Assembly: GCF_021462225.1 (NCBI RefSeq)
Contig: NC_061805.1
Span: 53,420,895 to 53,484,894, forward strand
Source of the DNA: Girardinichthys multiradiatus
Lineage: Eukaryota; Chordata; Actinopteri; Cyprinodontiformes; Goodeidae
DNA length: 64,000 nucleotides
Direction: 5' to 3'
Position numbers and translations under genes: made by a program
Shown: piece by piece, positions 18,850-30,112 of the stretch
Numbering within the stretch: position 1 is the stretch's first letter
Layout: each line of letters starts with the position of its first letter
The notes under the pieces: model-generated
What the model saw: only the letters and a program-made list of their open reading frames with translations
Told to the model about the DNA's origin: nothing
Databases searched by the model: none

Positions 18850-19747
18850 ACCAAGACCTTCTGCACCTTTGGGAACAACAAGCCATGGTTTACTCCACAC
18901 CTCAGGAATCTGCGCAGGGAATAGGAAGAAGCTCACAGCAGTGGAGATTGGGCGCGGTACAGGCAGGCCAGGAACAAACTATAACAAAGGAGATCAAAGC
19001 AGCTAAGAGAAGCTACAGTGAGAAGCTGAAGAACAACCTTTCTACTGGTGACACTTCAGGTGTATGGACTGGTCTGAGAAACCTGACTGCCTATAGGAGC
19101 CCCTCCACCCATCCTGAACAGAGTCGTCTCCTGGCCAACCGTCTGAATGGCTTCTACTGCAGACATGACAAGAAGCCATTCACACCTCAAATCATCTCCT
19201 CTACAGTACATCCCATTCAGGAACAAATTCCTACCATAAAGCATCCGACCCCCTACCTTCAGATCCTCTGCCTGCACAAAAGATCTCCGAGGAAGATGTA
19301 AACAGACTCTTTCAGCGCATGAAAACAAAGAAAGCTGGAGGACCTGATAACGTCTCCCCATCATGTCTGAAAGCCTGCGCACATCAACTTGCTCCGATCT
19401 TCACAAGGATCTTCAACAAATCACTGGAGAAATGTGAGGTCCCCTCCTGCCTCAAACGATCCACCATCATCCCAGTGCCCAAGAAACCCACCATCGTAGG
19501 ATTAAATGACTACAGGCCTGTAGCCCTGATGTCTGTGGTCATGAAATCCTTTGAGCGGCTGGTGTTGAAGCACCTGAAAGACATCACAGGCCCCCTGCTG
19601 GACCCCCTGCAGTTTGCTTACCGAGCAAACAGGTCGGTAGATGATGCTGTTAACTTAGGTCTACACTTCATCCTGCGACACCTCGACCACCCAGGGACGT
19701 ACGCCAGGATCCTGTTTGTAGACTTCAGCTCGGCCTTCAACACCATC
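18850..19747 (+). pseudogene. LINE reverse transcriptase, 5' part
   Basis: It continues the LINE frame after the hAT insertion: F-G-N-N-K-P-W-F-T-P-H, Y-R-Q-A-R-N-K, then after small shifts K-A-G-G-P-D-N-V-S-P, P-V-P-K-K-P, L-N-D-Y-R-P-V-A-L and P-L-Q-F-A-Y-R, and finally the palm motif with the first catalytic Asp at F-V-D-F-S-S-A-F. The match ends there; the second catalytic block (Y-x-D-D) is absent. Confidence 0.8.
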
Positions 19748-22291
19748 CGTAATGATGCCTGTCACCTAGGACAGGCTCAACGTTTTTATTGGCCAGGATT
19801 ATACACAGATGTGATTGACTATTGCAAAACATGTCATGAATATCAGCTTGTAGCTCCCACCAAAGTTTCAGACAGAGCCCAATTGCAAACTTTGCCAATA
19901 ATGTCTGTGCCCTATGAGAGAATGCCTATGGACATTATTGAAGAGCAGTGTTGGGCATAAGTATGCATTAGTCTTCTGTGATTATGCAACCAGATATCCA
20001 GATGTCTATCCATTACGTTCTCTACAGGTCAAACACATTGTTTGGTGTTTAGTAGACCTTTTTTCCAGAGTTGGCATTCCAAAGGAGATTCTAACAGACC
20101 AAGGTACCAATTTTGTTACAATTAATGAAAACTCTTTATGACCAACTTGGTGTAAAAGGCATTCGTACTACTCCATACCATCCTGAAACAGATGGTTTGG
20201 TGGAACGTTCCAATGGTACATTAAAGCAAATGTTGAGAAAGTTTATTGATGACCCTGGCAAAACGTGGGCTTAGTGGTTGCCTTTTCTTTTGTTTGCATA
20301 CAGAGACGTACCACAGGTTTCAACTGGTTTTTCTCCTTTTGAGCTACTCTATGGAAGACAGGTTAGAGGCCCTTTGGACATACTGGGTGGCTGGAGTGGC
20401 ACCTGGATCCACTGAATGGGCTTTGCCAACAACAAACCTCGTCTCCTACATACTGCAAATGAGAGACAAACTGGAAATGTACAGAGAAAAAGTTAAAGAC
20501 CATATGCAGAAGGCACAACACAAGCAAACGGTATGGTATGATAAACATGCCCGTGAAAGAGAGCTGAAGATTGGACAGAAAGTTTAAATACTTTTGCCAA
20601 CTGTACCAAATAAATTGTTAGGCAAATGGCAAGGACCCTACACAGTGGCTAGAAGAACAGGTCCAGTAACATATGAAATCATCTGTCCAGACAAACGCAA
20701 ATCAAAGCAACTGCTCCATGTAAACCTGCTAAAGGAGTATCATGAGAGAAATCTTTCAGAAACAAGTGTGAAGCACATCCTGATGGTACAAGATGTTCTG
20801 CCTGAGGACAGTGGCGTTTTGGAAGTTGGAGAAGATGAGATATGTCCATCTAGAGAGGTGGCCAAATCCGAAGATGCTCCTGAGTATCTGACTGAAGATC
20901 AGTGGCATCAGCTGACTGAGGTTAAACAATCTTTTCCATCTCTCTTTGCAGATGCACCTGGGCGAACTGATGTTATAACTCACAAAATAACTTTGAAAGA
21001 TTCAAAACCTGTTCATCTTAAACCTTACAGGATTCCTGAACGAATGATGGAACCCTTGAAAAAGGAGGTCCAGACAATGCTGGAAATGGGAGTGATAGAA
21101 CCATCAAGAAGTGAGTGGCCAAATCCCATTGTGCTTGTTCCTAAGAAAAACTCAACTCAACTTCGATTTTGTTCAGATTTGAGAAAGTTAAACAGCATTT
21201 CCTGTTTCGATTCTTATCCCATGCCACACATTGATGAGCTACTGGAAAGACTAGGAATGGCCAAATACATCACAACCTTAGATTTATGTAAGGGTTATTG
21301 GCAAGTGCCATTAGATCCATCCTGTAAAGAATACAAAGCATTTCAGATTCCAGGAATGGGCTTATTTCATTATATGGTGGTACCATTTGGTCTTCATAGG
21401 GCACCAGCTACCTTTCAAAGGTTAATGGATATTATCCTTAGTGACCACTCAAAGTTTGCTGCTGCCTACCTGGATGATGTTGTGATTTACAGTGAGTCTT
21501 GGGAGGATCACATACAACACCTAAAGGGTTGTGATGGCAAAGATCCAGAATGCTGGCTTGACCCTGAACTTGAACAAGTGTGCCTGGGCACAAGAAGTAG
21601 TGAAATACCTGGGATAACTTGTTGGACATGGACAAATAAAGCCACAAGTTGAAAAGATAAAAGCTATACAAGCAATCCCCAGACCCAAAGCAAAGAAGCA
21701 AGTGAGGTCATTTTTGGGTTTAATTGGATGGTATAGAAGATGTATTCCCCATTTCTCAACTTTGGCAGCTAGTCTGACTGAGTTAACAAAAAATCTACTT
21801 CTAAGATCATGTGGAATGATGACTGTGAACATGCTTTTCAAACCTTAAAGAATCAGATATGTCAAGCTCCTGACTTTACCAAGCCTTTTGTCGTATAAGT
21901 GGATGCTTCAAATGTTGGATTTGGAGCAGTATTGGCTCAGGGACAGGCTGGTGAAGAAATGCCTGTCCTTTTCTTGAGTAAGAAGCTCTTTTACCAAGAG
22001 AAAAAGTACTCTACAGTAGAAAAAGAAGGACTGGCAATAAAGTGGGCTTTGGAGTTTTTAAAATATTATCTCTTTGGAAGAGAGTTTATTCTACAAACTG
22101 ATCACATACCATTGACATGGATGCACTCCAAGCAGCATCAGAATGCCCGAATATTACGTTGGTGCCTCGCCCTCCAGCCATACCAGTTCACCATACAACA
22201 TTGTCCAGGTAAGAAAAACCTTTTTGCTGACTACCTTTCTCATTTGCCTGAGATTTGTCAACCAGAGGGGAAAGAAATTAGTAAATGTTAA
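19748..22291 (+). pseudogene. Gmr1-like Ty3/Gypsy polyprotein: integrase then RT then RNase H
   Basis: The order is reversed relative to ordinary Gypsy elements. The integrase zinc module with C-K-T-C (about 19748-19850) and core (V-F-C-D-Y-A-T-R-Y near 19975, L-T-D-Q-G-T-N-F near 20095, L-V-E-R-S-N-G near 20197) come first. A GPY-like region follows (G-K-W-Q-G-P-Y-T-V near 20625). Reverse transcriptase is next, with Y-L-D-D-V-V-I-Y at about 21466, and RNase H near 21898-22250 (V-D-A-S-N-V-G-F-G, Q-T-D-H-I-P-L). Integrase upstream of RT is the hallmark of the Gmr1 clade of deuterostome Gypsy elements. Frameshifts near 19950, 20140, 20270-20590 and 21530 break it. gag and protease are missing. 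Confidence 0.88.
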
Positions 22292-22860
22292 GAAGCACTA
22301 AGTTCTTCTTTAACCTCTTTACATTAGTTCCAGTTTGGGATTAATTGCAAACATTGTGTATTCATATGCTGTTGAATTGTTTGTTTACCATGTGGGTGTG
22401 TCTTCTGTGGCAGCCATCCGGAGTTCAGCTAAAGAGGAGGCCTGCCTCAAACCCAGCTCTTATATAGGAAGTGAGCTGATGAGAGCAGGAGTTTGATTGG
22501 TTGAAATTGTGTAGAAAGTCAAAGTAATTAAAAAAAATTATTTGACTTGTAAAATATGTATCTGTACACATACCATGTTTGCTAAATGTTTTATTATTGA
22601 TAAAGAATTGTTAATGTCTTCAATATCTATTTGAAAATTAACTTCTTTGTTTCTTTTCCTGGTCTGGAAGACGGAGATGATTGGCTGTTTTGAATTAGGG
22701 TGGGGTCTGGAATGTATATTAGAAGACTGGTGGACGTAGTAGGGGACTGACTTAAGGTCTGTCATTTTGAGAAGCATTGTGATGGCATGAAAATTAAACA
22801 AAATCAGCTTTGTTTACTGTACTGCAAAGCCAGAGTAATGTTTTCTTTTCCACACCAACA
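22287..22860 (+). repeat. Possible 3' LTR of the Gmr1-like element
   Basis: A purine-rich tract (AGAGGGGAAAGAAA, about 22264-22277) sits at the end of the RNase H frame. TGTTAAGAAG follows and a region containing TATATAGG (about 22455) and ATTAAA (about 22792) extends to CACCAACA at 22860. TGTT...AACA is a plausible LTR edge pair, but no second LTR is available to confirm it. Confidence 0.3.
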
Positions 22861-23300
22861 CCTCCCAGTGTGACAATCCCACAGTGGAGAAATTGTCCTC
22901 TGCATTTAACCCATCCCTTAGGGAGCGAGACTGAAAAATATGGAAGGAAAAAAATAAGTATTGAACAGGTCAAATCAACAAACCAATCAAACAACACGCA
23001 CACAATGTCGGACCTCCCACTTACATCCTGCAGTTATACCCTTCTCAGAAGATCAGGCAAGCTCCATAACCTGGCAGCTCATGCTTAAAACCCTCCACCA
23101 TCATCCTGGTCCCCATGAAACCATCATAGGGTTAAATGAATACAGACCTGTCGCCCTGACATCCCATCATGTCTGCAGTGAAGATCTATGATGTTTATCA
23201 CCCCTCCATCAAGGACCTGTATAGGTCTTGAGTCAGGAAGTGGACAGCTAATATATTGGCAGATCCTGTATCCCCTGAGCATCTTCTGTCCAATCAGTCA
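22861..23300 (+). repeat. Mixed dispersed repeat and degenerate LINE RT scraps
   Basis: Around 23085-23165 the plus strand reads I-I-L-V-P-M-K-P and G-L-N-E-Y-R-P-V-A-L-T-S-H, the LINE RT block also seen at 19480-19540 and 51400-51470. The piece before it looks like repeat sequence without coding sense. From 23300 to 23694 I see no gene. Confidence 0.5.
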
Positions 23301-23702
23301 ATCAATCAATTATTTACAATGCCCTTTACACAGGTGTTATGGCCACTGGCCTTTTTCTTTTGTTTTGTCTTCCTTTGTTTTCTGTCACATTTAAGCCAGC
23401 TTTCCCTCACAACCAGGGCAGCTGTACTTGTTTGAGCAGCTTGCCTCTTTTCTGGGTGGTTTATCCTTTCAATGTTTTTGGAGGCTTTGCCTTGTTGTAA
23501 CACTTCGTAAGAGTGACAAAAGTGGAATGTGTTACTAGATTGTCTCGATCTGCTAGTGCGGTTCTGAAATGACTTGTCAGTTTGTTTCTCTTTTTCTGGT
23601 GTTGATGCTGTCTGCAGCAGCTGAAAACCAAACAATAAATCATTGAATTTTAAGCCTTTCAACATCTGATTGTAAATGTTATTCCCCCTTCTTCCCCTAA
23701 CT

Positions 23703-24697
23703 CAGAGGTTCCCAAAATGGGGGGCGCGCCCCCTAGGGGGGGATCAGCGCCATTGCAGGGGGGGCACAGTATAAATAACTGAAAAACTGTTTTGCTTCCA
23801 AAACAACTTCCTTCCAAGTCAAAGGTTAGAAAATATGACGAATCATATCTTGAAATAATTCACTGAAGACAACAAGCTGCAGAACACAGTGATCTCATGC
23901 ATGCAAGCACACATCTCTGCCCTTCAGAAATTTCTCCTGAGATATTTCCTGGTGTAGGATTCCAAAGAATATGACTGGATCCGTGATCCTTTCAGTGCAA
24001 AACTACCTACAAACGTCAGCACATCAGAGGAGGAACAGTTCATTGATGTCACATCTAATTGAACAATGCAGCTACACTGGGACTGTCTGCATTTTGGATT
24101 GGAGTGGAGAAAGATTATCCACTGCTAGGTAAGAGTGCCCTGGCCTTACTTCCTACCTTTGTGAGATAGGTTTTTCTGCAGTGGCCTCAATCAAGACAAA
24201 ATACAGATCAAAGCTGGACGTTGAAAACGAACTTCGAGTGGCAGTCTCACAATTGCAACCCAGATTTGAGAAGATCTGCAGCAATAAGCAGGTTCACACC
24301 AGTCACTAAAAAGATATGAAGATGAAAGATATTGTTTTCACAAGAAACCTTATTTTTCCTCTTCGAGAGTTGTTCATGTTTTAGACCCATTTTACACAGT
24401 TTTGAAAAACAGGTTAATAGCAATGTTGAATATTGTTATACTGTAAAAAATTAAATTTGAAATGTTTACACAGTAAAAGATGGTTTGTTGTTTTGTTACT
24501 TAAATGACTCTGTAGTTTATTTTATTGCAACCTGTAATTTACTACAGTTTACTGAGTTGTGAAATAAATTGCAATAGAGTTTGAAAACAAAATACGTGTG
24601 TGTCTGGTTGGAGGGTCGATGTGTGCTGGGCAGGGGGGCAGCAACATTTGCCTATAAATCAAAGGGGGGCCCAGGAGAAACAATTTGGGAACCACTG
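23703..24697 (+). mobile_element. Internally deleted hAT element (995 bp)
   Basis: The ends are CAGAGGTTCCCAAA and the inverse TTTGGGAACCACTG, flanked by the 8-bp duplication CCCTAACT at 23695-23702 and 24698-24705. The interior retains the C-terminal part of a transposase on the plus strand. TIR and protein style match the ZBED5/SCAND3-related hAT group, judged by eye. Confidence 0.92.
23980..24309 (+). pseudogene. hAT transposase C-terminal (dimerisation) remnant
   Basis: A degenerate stretch from about 23980 is followed by a clear open piece from 24154 to TAA 24307-24309 reading Y-L-C-E-I-G-F-S-A-V, then K-T-K-Y-R-S-K-L-D-V-E and ending K-Q-V-H-T-S-H. This is the hATC dimerisation domain near the end of hAT transposases. 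Upstream coding is missing or shifted, so no active protein is possible. Confidence 0.8.
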
Positions 24698-24705
24698 CCC
24701 TAACT

Positions 24706-25200
24706 TGAGCCGGGATCGTAACAACAGCCAATTAAGGCGCCAAAATTGCTTTACAATTAAAAACTCTGAAAAAACATAAAGTGATAAATAAAAAATAGCA
24801 TAGAAACCACAAGAACAGACAAAAAAGTTTAAAAAACAAGAATATTGTGTTGCAGCCCTACTTGCTATTCAAAGCCATCCTGAATATATGAGATTTGATG
24901 TAACAAGCCTTAGATCAGTGGTGGAACGTAGATTCAGGAGGAGCTGGTTCCAGAGTCTGGGTGCTGCCACAGAGAAACCCAATTACCCCTGTGTTTTGAC
25001 ATTGTCCTGTATATCTAATAAAAACTGATTCAGATACCTCGAAGACCAACGCTTAGTAATTCAGGCAAATAAGGCCGTGCAAGGCCATTAATTGTTGTAA
25101 AAACAAACAAGAGTTTAAAAGCATCATTAACGGCTTAGGGTTATCATTAGGAAGTCGATACATCCGCCACGGAGACAGTTTCTTCCCTCAGGTTGTATAT
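24706..25200 (-). repeat. Degenerate L2-like LINE fragment
   Basis: Around 24930-24990 the minus strand reads like the common end of fish L2-type RT proteins (the segment near a P-x-L-W-N block). The rest is A+T-rich without a visible gene. Assignment is weak. Confidence 0.3.
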
Positions 25201-25202
25201 AC

Positions 25203-25730
25203 AGTACTGTGCAAAAGCTTTAGGCAGGTGTGAAAAAATGCTGTAAACAAAGAAAGCTTTCAGAAATGAAAATTTTAATCATTTATTTCCATCAATCAAC
25301 AAAATGCAATGAAAATGCAGTGAATGAACAAAAGAGAAATCTAAATCAAATCAATATTTGGTGTGACCACCCTTTGCCTTCAGAACAGCATCATTTCTTC
25401 TAGGTAAACTTGCACACAGTTTTTGAAGGAACTCGGCTGGTAGGTTGCTCCAAACATCTTGGAGAACTAACCACAGATCTTCTGTGGATGGAGGCTTCCT
25501 CACATCCTTCTGTATCTTCATATAATCCCAGACACTCCATGATGTTGAGATCAGGGCTCTGTGGGGCCAGACCATCACTCCCAGTAAGTCTTGTTCCTCT
25601 TTACGCTGAAGATAGTTCTTCATGACTTTGGCTGTATGTTTGGGTTTGCTCACTTAGCATTTTGTAAATTGATAAAATCATCATTTATATTTTTGAAAGC
25701 ATTCTTTGTTTACAGCATTTTTTATAGGTG
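25203..25730 (-). mobile_element. Internally deleted Tc1 element
   Basis: The inverted internal portions of the ends match (TGCTGTAAACAAAGAA near 25240 and its inverse near 25707). Between them only the last third of a Tc1 transposase remains. The outermost right end is diverged, so the right boundary is approximate. Confidence 0.7.
25351..25590 (-). pseudogene. Tc1 transposase C-terminus
   Basis: The minus strand reads S-V-W-D-Y-M-K, S-T-E-D-L-W, L-P-A-E-F-L-Q-K-L-C-A-S and ends K-G-G-H-T-K-Y, the characteristic end of a Tc1 transposase. Catalytic residues upstream are lost, so this is a fossil. It belongs to a different Tc1 lineage from the one at 13452. Confidence 0.85.
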
Positions 25731-25760
25731 TGTCTGAGTGTATTTGAGTATCACACTGAC

Positions 25761-26006
25761 CAATGTGCAGAACCTCTCAGGTGGGTTTCCACAGGTGATC
25801 CCGGGGGGATCCACTCTGATCTGCATGAACTCCTTCATGTTGGTGGGAGGGGGCTGACATGGGGAGAACTGCCATCGTGGCCCCGCCTCCAAGCCAGGCA
25901 AAGAGCTACAGGTGTCGAATGGACTGCTGAGTTGACAGGAGCACAGAGGCAGAGAGATGATGAGGAGGAGGATGAAGAGCTGGGGGAGCCAGCAGAGGGG
26001 AGACAT
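25761..26006 (-). CDS. ntng2: Netrin-G (ntng2-like) first coding exon
   Basis: The exon starts at ATG 26006-26004 and ends with a donor GTCAGT at 25760, giving 82 codons in phase 0. It begins with a hydrophobic signal peptide of about 24 residues (L-F-I-L-L-L-I-I-S-L). The mature start of a laminin N-terminal domain follows, with C-Q-P and then V-D-P-P-G-I-T-C-G-N-P-P-E-R-F-C, a hallmark of the GPI-linked netrin-G synaptic adhesion proteins. The Glu-Arg-Phe-Cys form favours NTNG2 over NTNG1. Position supports this: human NTNG2 lies head to head with MED27, as here. The other exons must be to the left; none was found in 1-25760, so the first intron is very long and full of transposons or extends outside. 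Confidence 0.8.
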
Positions 26007-26430
26007 GGTGGGTAGCAGAGTCAGCTAGACAGGAAGTACATTGACTTCTTCATTTTTTTCTCCTGAAGTTACGCTCCTCCACATCTACCTCGACCAGGTT
26101 CTCATGACAATCCAGTGAGATTCAAAATTTGAAGGCTGTAGGTTTACATCAGACTGAAGCAGCGCTCCCCTCAGGCCTGAAACACAACAACAAAAACAGT
26201 CAGAACCCCAAGAACAACCTTAACGCCCAGCAGGTTCAACTGGGACAACACATCTGTGGAGCCAACAGAGCTCCACCAGGACTTCCCTCTGTACCATCAG
26301 CTAAGCTGGTCTGTGCAGGACCTGATCCCAGAATTATCAGCGGCACCATGGACGGTTTCATGTGCTGGTTGTCCTCTAAAAATGGAAAACCTTTTGACCT
26401 TCAGAAGACTAGAGGACTACTGGCTAATAA
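26007..26430. other. ntng2-like upstream region
   Basis: This should hold the 5' leader and possibly the promoter of the minus-strand ntng2-like gene. No TATA box or clear CpG island was seen, and no other coding region. Confidence 0.35.
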
Positions 26431-26740
26431 ATTATTTCCTGGCTCAACTGACAAATAACAGAAGATGATGAGCAGCTTTAGAGTTATGAAGTTCATGAAT
26501 TCAATCCATTATTTCCTTAGTTTGCACTGGATACATAAGTAAGAAAGCATTTTATAATCATTTAATATTTATTTGTTTACCAACCTGCATCTGGCCAGAG
26601 TTGTTGCTTTACAATTGCCTAAATCATTTACTACTAATCTACTAAACAATGATAAAGACTAACTCATTTCTATTTTGTCATCAGGGAAACTCATATCAGA
26701 TATTTACACTTATTTATAGTAAATGTATTATTTATCAGAG
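26430..26740. repeat. Truncated copy of the MITE-like element of med27 intron 4
   Basis: Segments such as GATGAGCAGCTTT, CTTGTTTACC-like and GGCCAGAGTTGTTGCTT recur in the same order at 45665-45840. The ends found at 45454 and 46569 are absent here. Confidence 0.6.
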
Positions 26741-27116
26741 TACCAAAAAACAAAAACAAAACAAATAATTGGCCAGCAGCCGGCAGGGCATTAAAACCTT
26801 GACCAACTCTTCATCGGTAATGGCCAACTGACTGTCGGTGTTTTAATTTTCCGCCATGATGGATTAGTCACAACATTTAAAGCTTTGGCTGTAAACCGCT
26901 ATCATCCCAGTTCTTGAGTCCAGTATCTAAATGAGTCTTTTTGAACTGAGTCATTATCCCACGCTGTCGTCTGCAGTGATTTATTGTCCTTCCAAATACA
27001 ACAAAGACTTCTTGGCTCCACAAGGCTCCCTTCTTGGACCTCTTCTTTTTTCTTTGTACCTGTTGCCTCTAAGTGCTATTTTGTGTAAACATGACTCTCA
27101 AGGTTTGAGGTTGTGA

Positions 27117-27575
27117 GGGATGCAGACAAACACTGGGCAGCAGCATGATGAGGAAAAGGTTCTTCTTTTAATGAAAGTGTTTCCAAAAACTTACATGGGT
27201 TAACAAAAAGAAGACGCGGATAATCAGCAGGGACAAGAAGGTAGTAAACGGGAAAAACCAGCAAGTGACGATGAGAATCAGTGAGTTTTTAAACAGAGGG
27301 AAGTGCAATGTGGAACACTGCAGCCTGGGGTCAGTGACAGATAATGACCTAACAGAAAGGAAATAAACATGAGAGACTGAACAAAGGAGAACTGAACTGA
27401 AATAACAACACCCTGAGAAAAATACATCTACAGGGAAACACATGAACACAAAAATCTAGGCAGTGAGAACTTAACTTAAGTAAACAACTAAACTAGAAGA
27501 AACAGAAAAACACCTGACAGAGAAAAATTAAACTAACAAAAAACCCAAAACGGCAGATCCTGACTTCAACATCCA
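27117..27575 (-). repeat. Dispersed repeat inserted in the L2-like LINE (family copy 1)
   Basis: This block shares its layout (GAATGCAGAC/ACAAACA-like start, A-rich body with repeated AACAAGA and ACAGGTG-type pieces, end with ACTAAACTAG) with 40335-40570, 50866-51275 and 62225-62740. It interrupts an RT frame, so it is a mobile sequence. No protein is encoded. Class unknown; possibly a solo LTR or a MITE. Confidence 0.5.
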
Positions 27576-27999
27576 TTTTCATTTCTATGCCAGTGACTGT
27601 CAAATTTATTTCCCTCTGAAACACTCTGGTGCAGGCTCTAACCAACCTCTCCTTGATTGCCTAGTCGACATCAGGAATTGGAGGGCTTTAAAAATCATGC
27701 ATTTTAATGAGAAGAAGACTGAAGTCATGCTGTTTCCATCCAGTTTCACAAATGGGAACCTCTGCATAAATTATTCCTCTCTGGCCCTGTTTTAGAAACA
27801 GATTGTCACTAATCTGGGAGTGAAAATGGACCCTTTCATTAAACTAAATGGTCATGTAAACTTAATCTTTAAATCCTACTTTTTACAGTAGAGGGGACTA
27901 TTACAATGGAAGCCTACTAAAAACCTTGAGAAAGTGATACATTCTTTTATTACATCCAGGCTTGACTACTGCAATTCACTTCTTTTCAATTTTTAATTC

Positions 28000-28195
28000 A
28001 ATTCAATTCAGTTTTATTTATACAGCGCCAATTCACAACACATGTCGTCTCAAGTTTCTTCGCAACAGTCAGGTTCATACATTCCAATTAATCCTAATCA
28101 TTGAACAGTGCAGTCGGAGTTAGATTTTTATTCAAATTGGACAAAAAGTTTTTCTATCTAAGGAAACCCAGCAGATTGCATCCAGTCAGTGACTT
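28000..28195 (-). repeat. LINE 3' tail (AATTCAATTCAG... family), short copy
   Basis: It begins on the plus strand with AATTCAATTCAATTCAG and the TTTATTTATA-CAGCGCCAATTCACAACA block and ends within CTTGCAGCATTCACTCCT. The same unit occurs at 41690, 53960 and 61885. Orientation is minus because the AATTGAATTG end marks the LINE 3' end. Confidence 0.75.
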
Positions 28196-28659
28196 GCAGC
28201 ATTCACTCCTCCCTTCTTTGTGGAGTCAATCTGACCGCCAGTGCACGTTTGCAATTGGTTCAAAATGCTTCAGTTTTAACTGGTACAGGAAAAAGAGAGC
28301 ACATTTCTCCAGTTTAGGACATCCCTTCGCTGGCTTCCGGTTCACATCTGTAAACATTTTTAAATCCTTTTGTATGTTTCTAAATGTATTAACTGTTCTG
28401 CATGCTCTTATCTCTCTGATCTGCTGCAGCCATATGTCCGTCAGCGCTCCCTGAGGTCAGCAGGTGCTTTTATTGATGCCTCCACACGGTACAAGCTCAG
28501 AGGTGACAGAGTCTTCTCCGTTGTAGGCTCAAAAGTGTGGAATGATACCACTACATGTCAGGCTTTTATTCCTTGGCCTTTGACCCAGTGTGAGCTGCTC
28601 TTAACCTTATTGGGCTTTTATTATTTTAGGTAATGGAACTGTTTCTCCGTTTTACCTTT

Positions 28660-29110
28660 GCTGTTTTCTGTCTTTTATTCTGTCTTCTTCTTGTTTATTT
28701 AGTATTCATGTAATTTAAAAATCTAAAACAGAATAAGGAGACGGTGAAGTAGAAGAAGTCAGAAGATTATGTGTGACCGGACCACCTTGAGCTATGGGCT
28801 CTCCTACTACAGCTGTCAGCATTTTTCATTATTTAATGCACAGTAATGAAGAGTTTATACTCCACCAGGTTTACATTAACAGTTAATCTTAATAGGCATT
28901 TTTCTGTTACAAGATTAAAGTGCTATGATTGATCATTAAGTCCTGCATTAAAATATAAGCTCATTATGAATTTACATGCCAAAATAATAGCTAGCTAGCC
29001 AAGTAAAATTAGTTTGTATTGTGAGGAAACACTTTGATTAAACTAAAATACCTAATATTCATATAAAATTTCACATATTTCTTCAGAAAGATTATAAATT
29101 TTATATTCTG
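28660..29110. other. A+T-rich gene-free stretch
   Basis: No coding or repeat feature recognised. It precedes the RTE-like LINE. Confidence 0.4.
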
Positions 29111-29116
29111 GTACCG

Positions 29117-30112
29117 GTGCAAAGAGGATTGGGCGGCGGACGAAGGTGGAGACCTCAGCGGCCCGATCCCCGGATGCTTAGGGTGGCTCTAGGGACGTGG
29201 AATGTCACCTCGCTGGGGGGGAAGGAGCCTGAGCTTGTGCGGGAGGTCGAGAGATATCGACTAGAAATAGTCGGGCTCACCTCCACGCACAGCGTGGGCT
29301 CTGGAACCCATCTCCTTGAGAGGGGTTGGACTCTCTTCTACTCTGGAGTGGCCCACGGGGAGAGGCGGCGGGCTGGGGTGGGTTTGCTTGTTACCCCTCA
29401 GCTCAGCCGTCTCGTGTTGGGGTTTACCCCAGTGGATGAGAGGGTTGTATCCCTGCGCCTTTGGGTTGGGGAGAGGTCTCTGACTATCATTTCAGCCTAT
29501 GGGCCGAGTGGTAGTGCAGAGTACCCGGCCTTCTTGGCGTCCCTGTCGGGGGTGCTGGATAGTGCCCCTCCTGAGGACTCCATTATTCTGCTGGGGGACT
29601 TCAACGCCCACGTGGGGAACGACAGTGACACCTGGAGAGGCGTGATCGGGAGGAATGGCCTCCCCGATTTGAATCCGAGCGGTGTTTTGTTATTGGACTT
29701 CTGTGCTAGTCACGGATTGTCCATAATGAACACCATGTTCAAACATAAGGGTGTCCATCAGTGCACTTGGCACCAGGACACCCTAGGCAGGAGGTCGATG
29801 ATCGACTTTGTTGTCGTATCATCAGACCTTCGGCCGCATGTTTTGGACACTCGGGTGAAGAGAGGGGCTGAGCTGTCCACTGATCACCACCTGGTGGTGA
29901 GTTGGATCCGCTGGGGGAGGAGAAAGCCGGACAGACTCGGCAGGCCCAAGCGCATAGTGAGGGTCTGCTGGGAACGTCTGGCGGACCCCTTGGCCAGGGA
30001 TGTATTCAACTCTCACCTCCGGGAGAGCTTTGACCAGATCCCGGGGGATGTTGGAGACATAGAGTCCGAGTGGACCATGTTCTCCATCTATTGTCGATGC
30101 TGCTGCCCGTAG
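29117..30112 (+). pseudogene. RTE-like LINE endonuclease
   Basis: The endonuclease nicks target DNA for priming. Visible blocks are G-T-W-N-V-T-S-L (metal Asn), [23 protein letters not shown] (Asp/Asn), M-I-D-F-V-V-V and S-T-D-H-H-L-V-V (catalytic Asp-His). The expected early glutamate block reads L-T-S-T-H-S, so the glutamate appears lost. The frame runs out at TAG 30110-30112 after a one-base shift near 30085, and the correct continuation is in the next frame. Confidence 0.85.

Larger units (their letters stand above)
15398..19747 (+). mobile_element. Rex1/CR1-like LINE, split by a hAT insertion and truncated at its 3' end
   Basis: The left part (15398-16560) encodes the apurinic-type endonuclease and the right part (18850-19747) the start of reverse transcriptase. 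Between them sits a hAT element with an exact 8-bp duplication of LINE sequence. The coding match stops in the RT palm at F-V-D-F-S-S-A-F-N-T-I (19715-19747), where Gypsy-type integrase sequence begins. Assignment to the Rex1/CR1 group is from overall look, not a search. Confidence 0.8.
26945..28650 (+). pseudogene. L2-like LINE reverse transcriptase, cut by two repeats
   Basis: At 27030-27075 the frame reads G-P-L-L-F-S-L-Y-L-L-P, the RT block before the active site. After an insertion (27117-27575) it resumes with D-C-Q-I-Y-F-P-L, F-N-E-K-K-T-E-V-M and [16 protein letters not shown] second insertion (28000-28195) is followed by H-F-S-S-L-G-H-P-like, L-S-D-L-L-Q-P-Y-V and Y-K-L-R-G-D-R. This is the end of a fish L2-type RT. 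Many stops and shifts show it is old. Confidence 0.75.

Noticed and set aside
26129..26458. 109-codon frame upstream of ntng2-like exon
   Set aside because: No recognisable domain, partly inside a MITE-like repeat.
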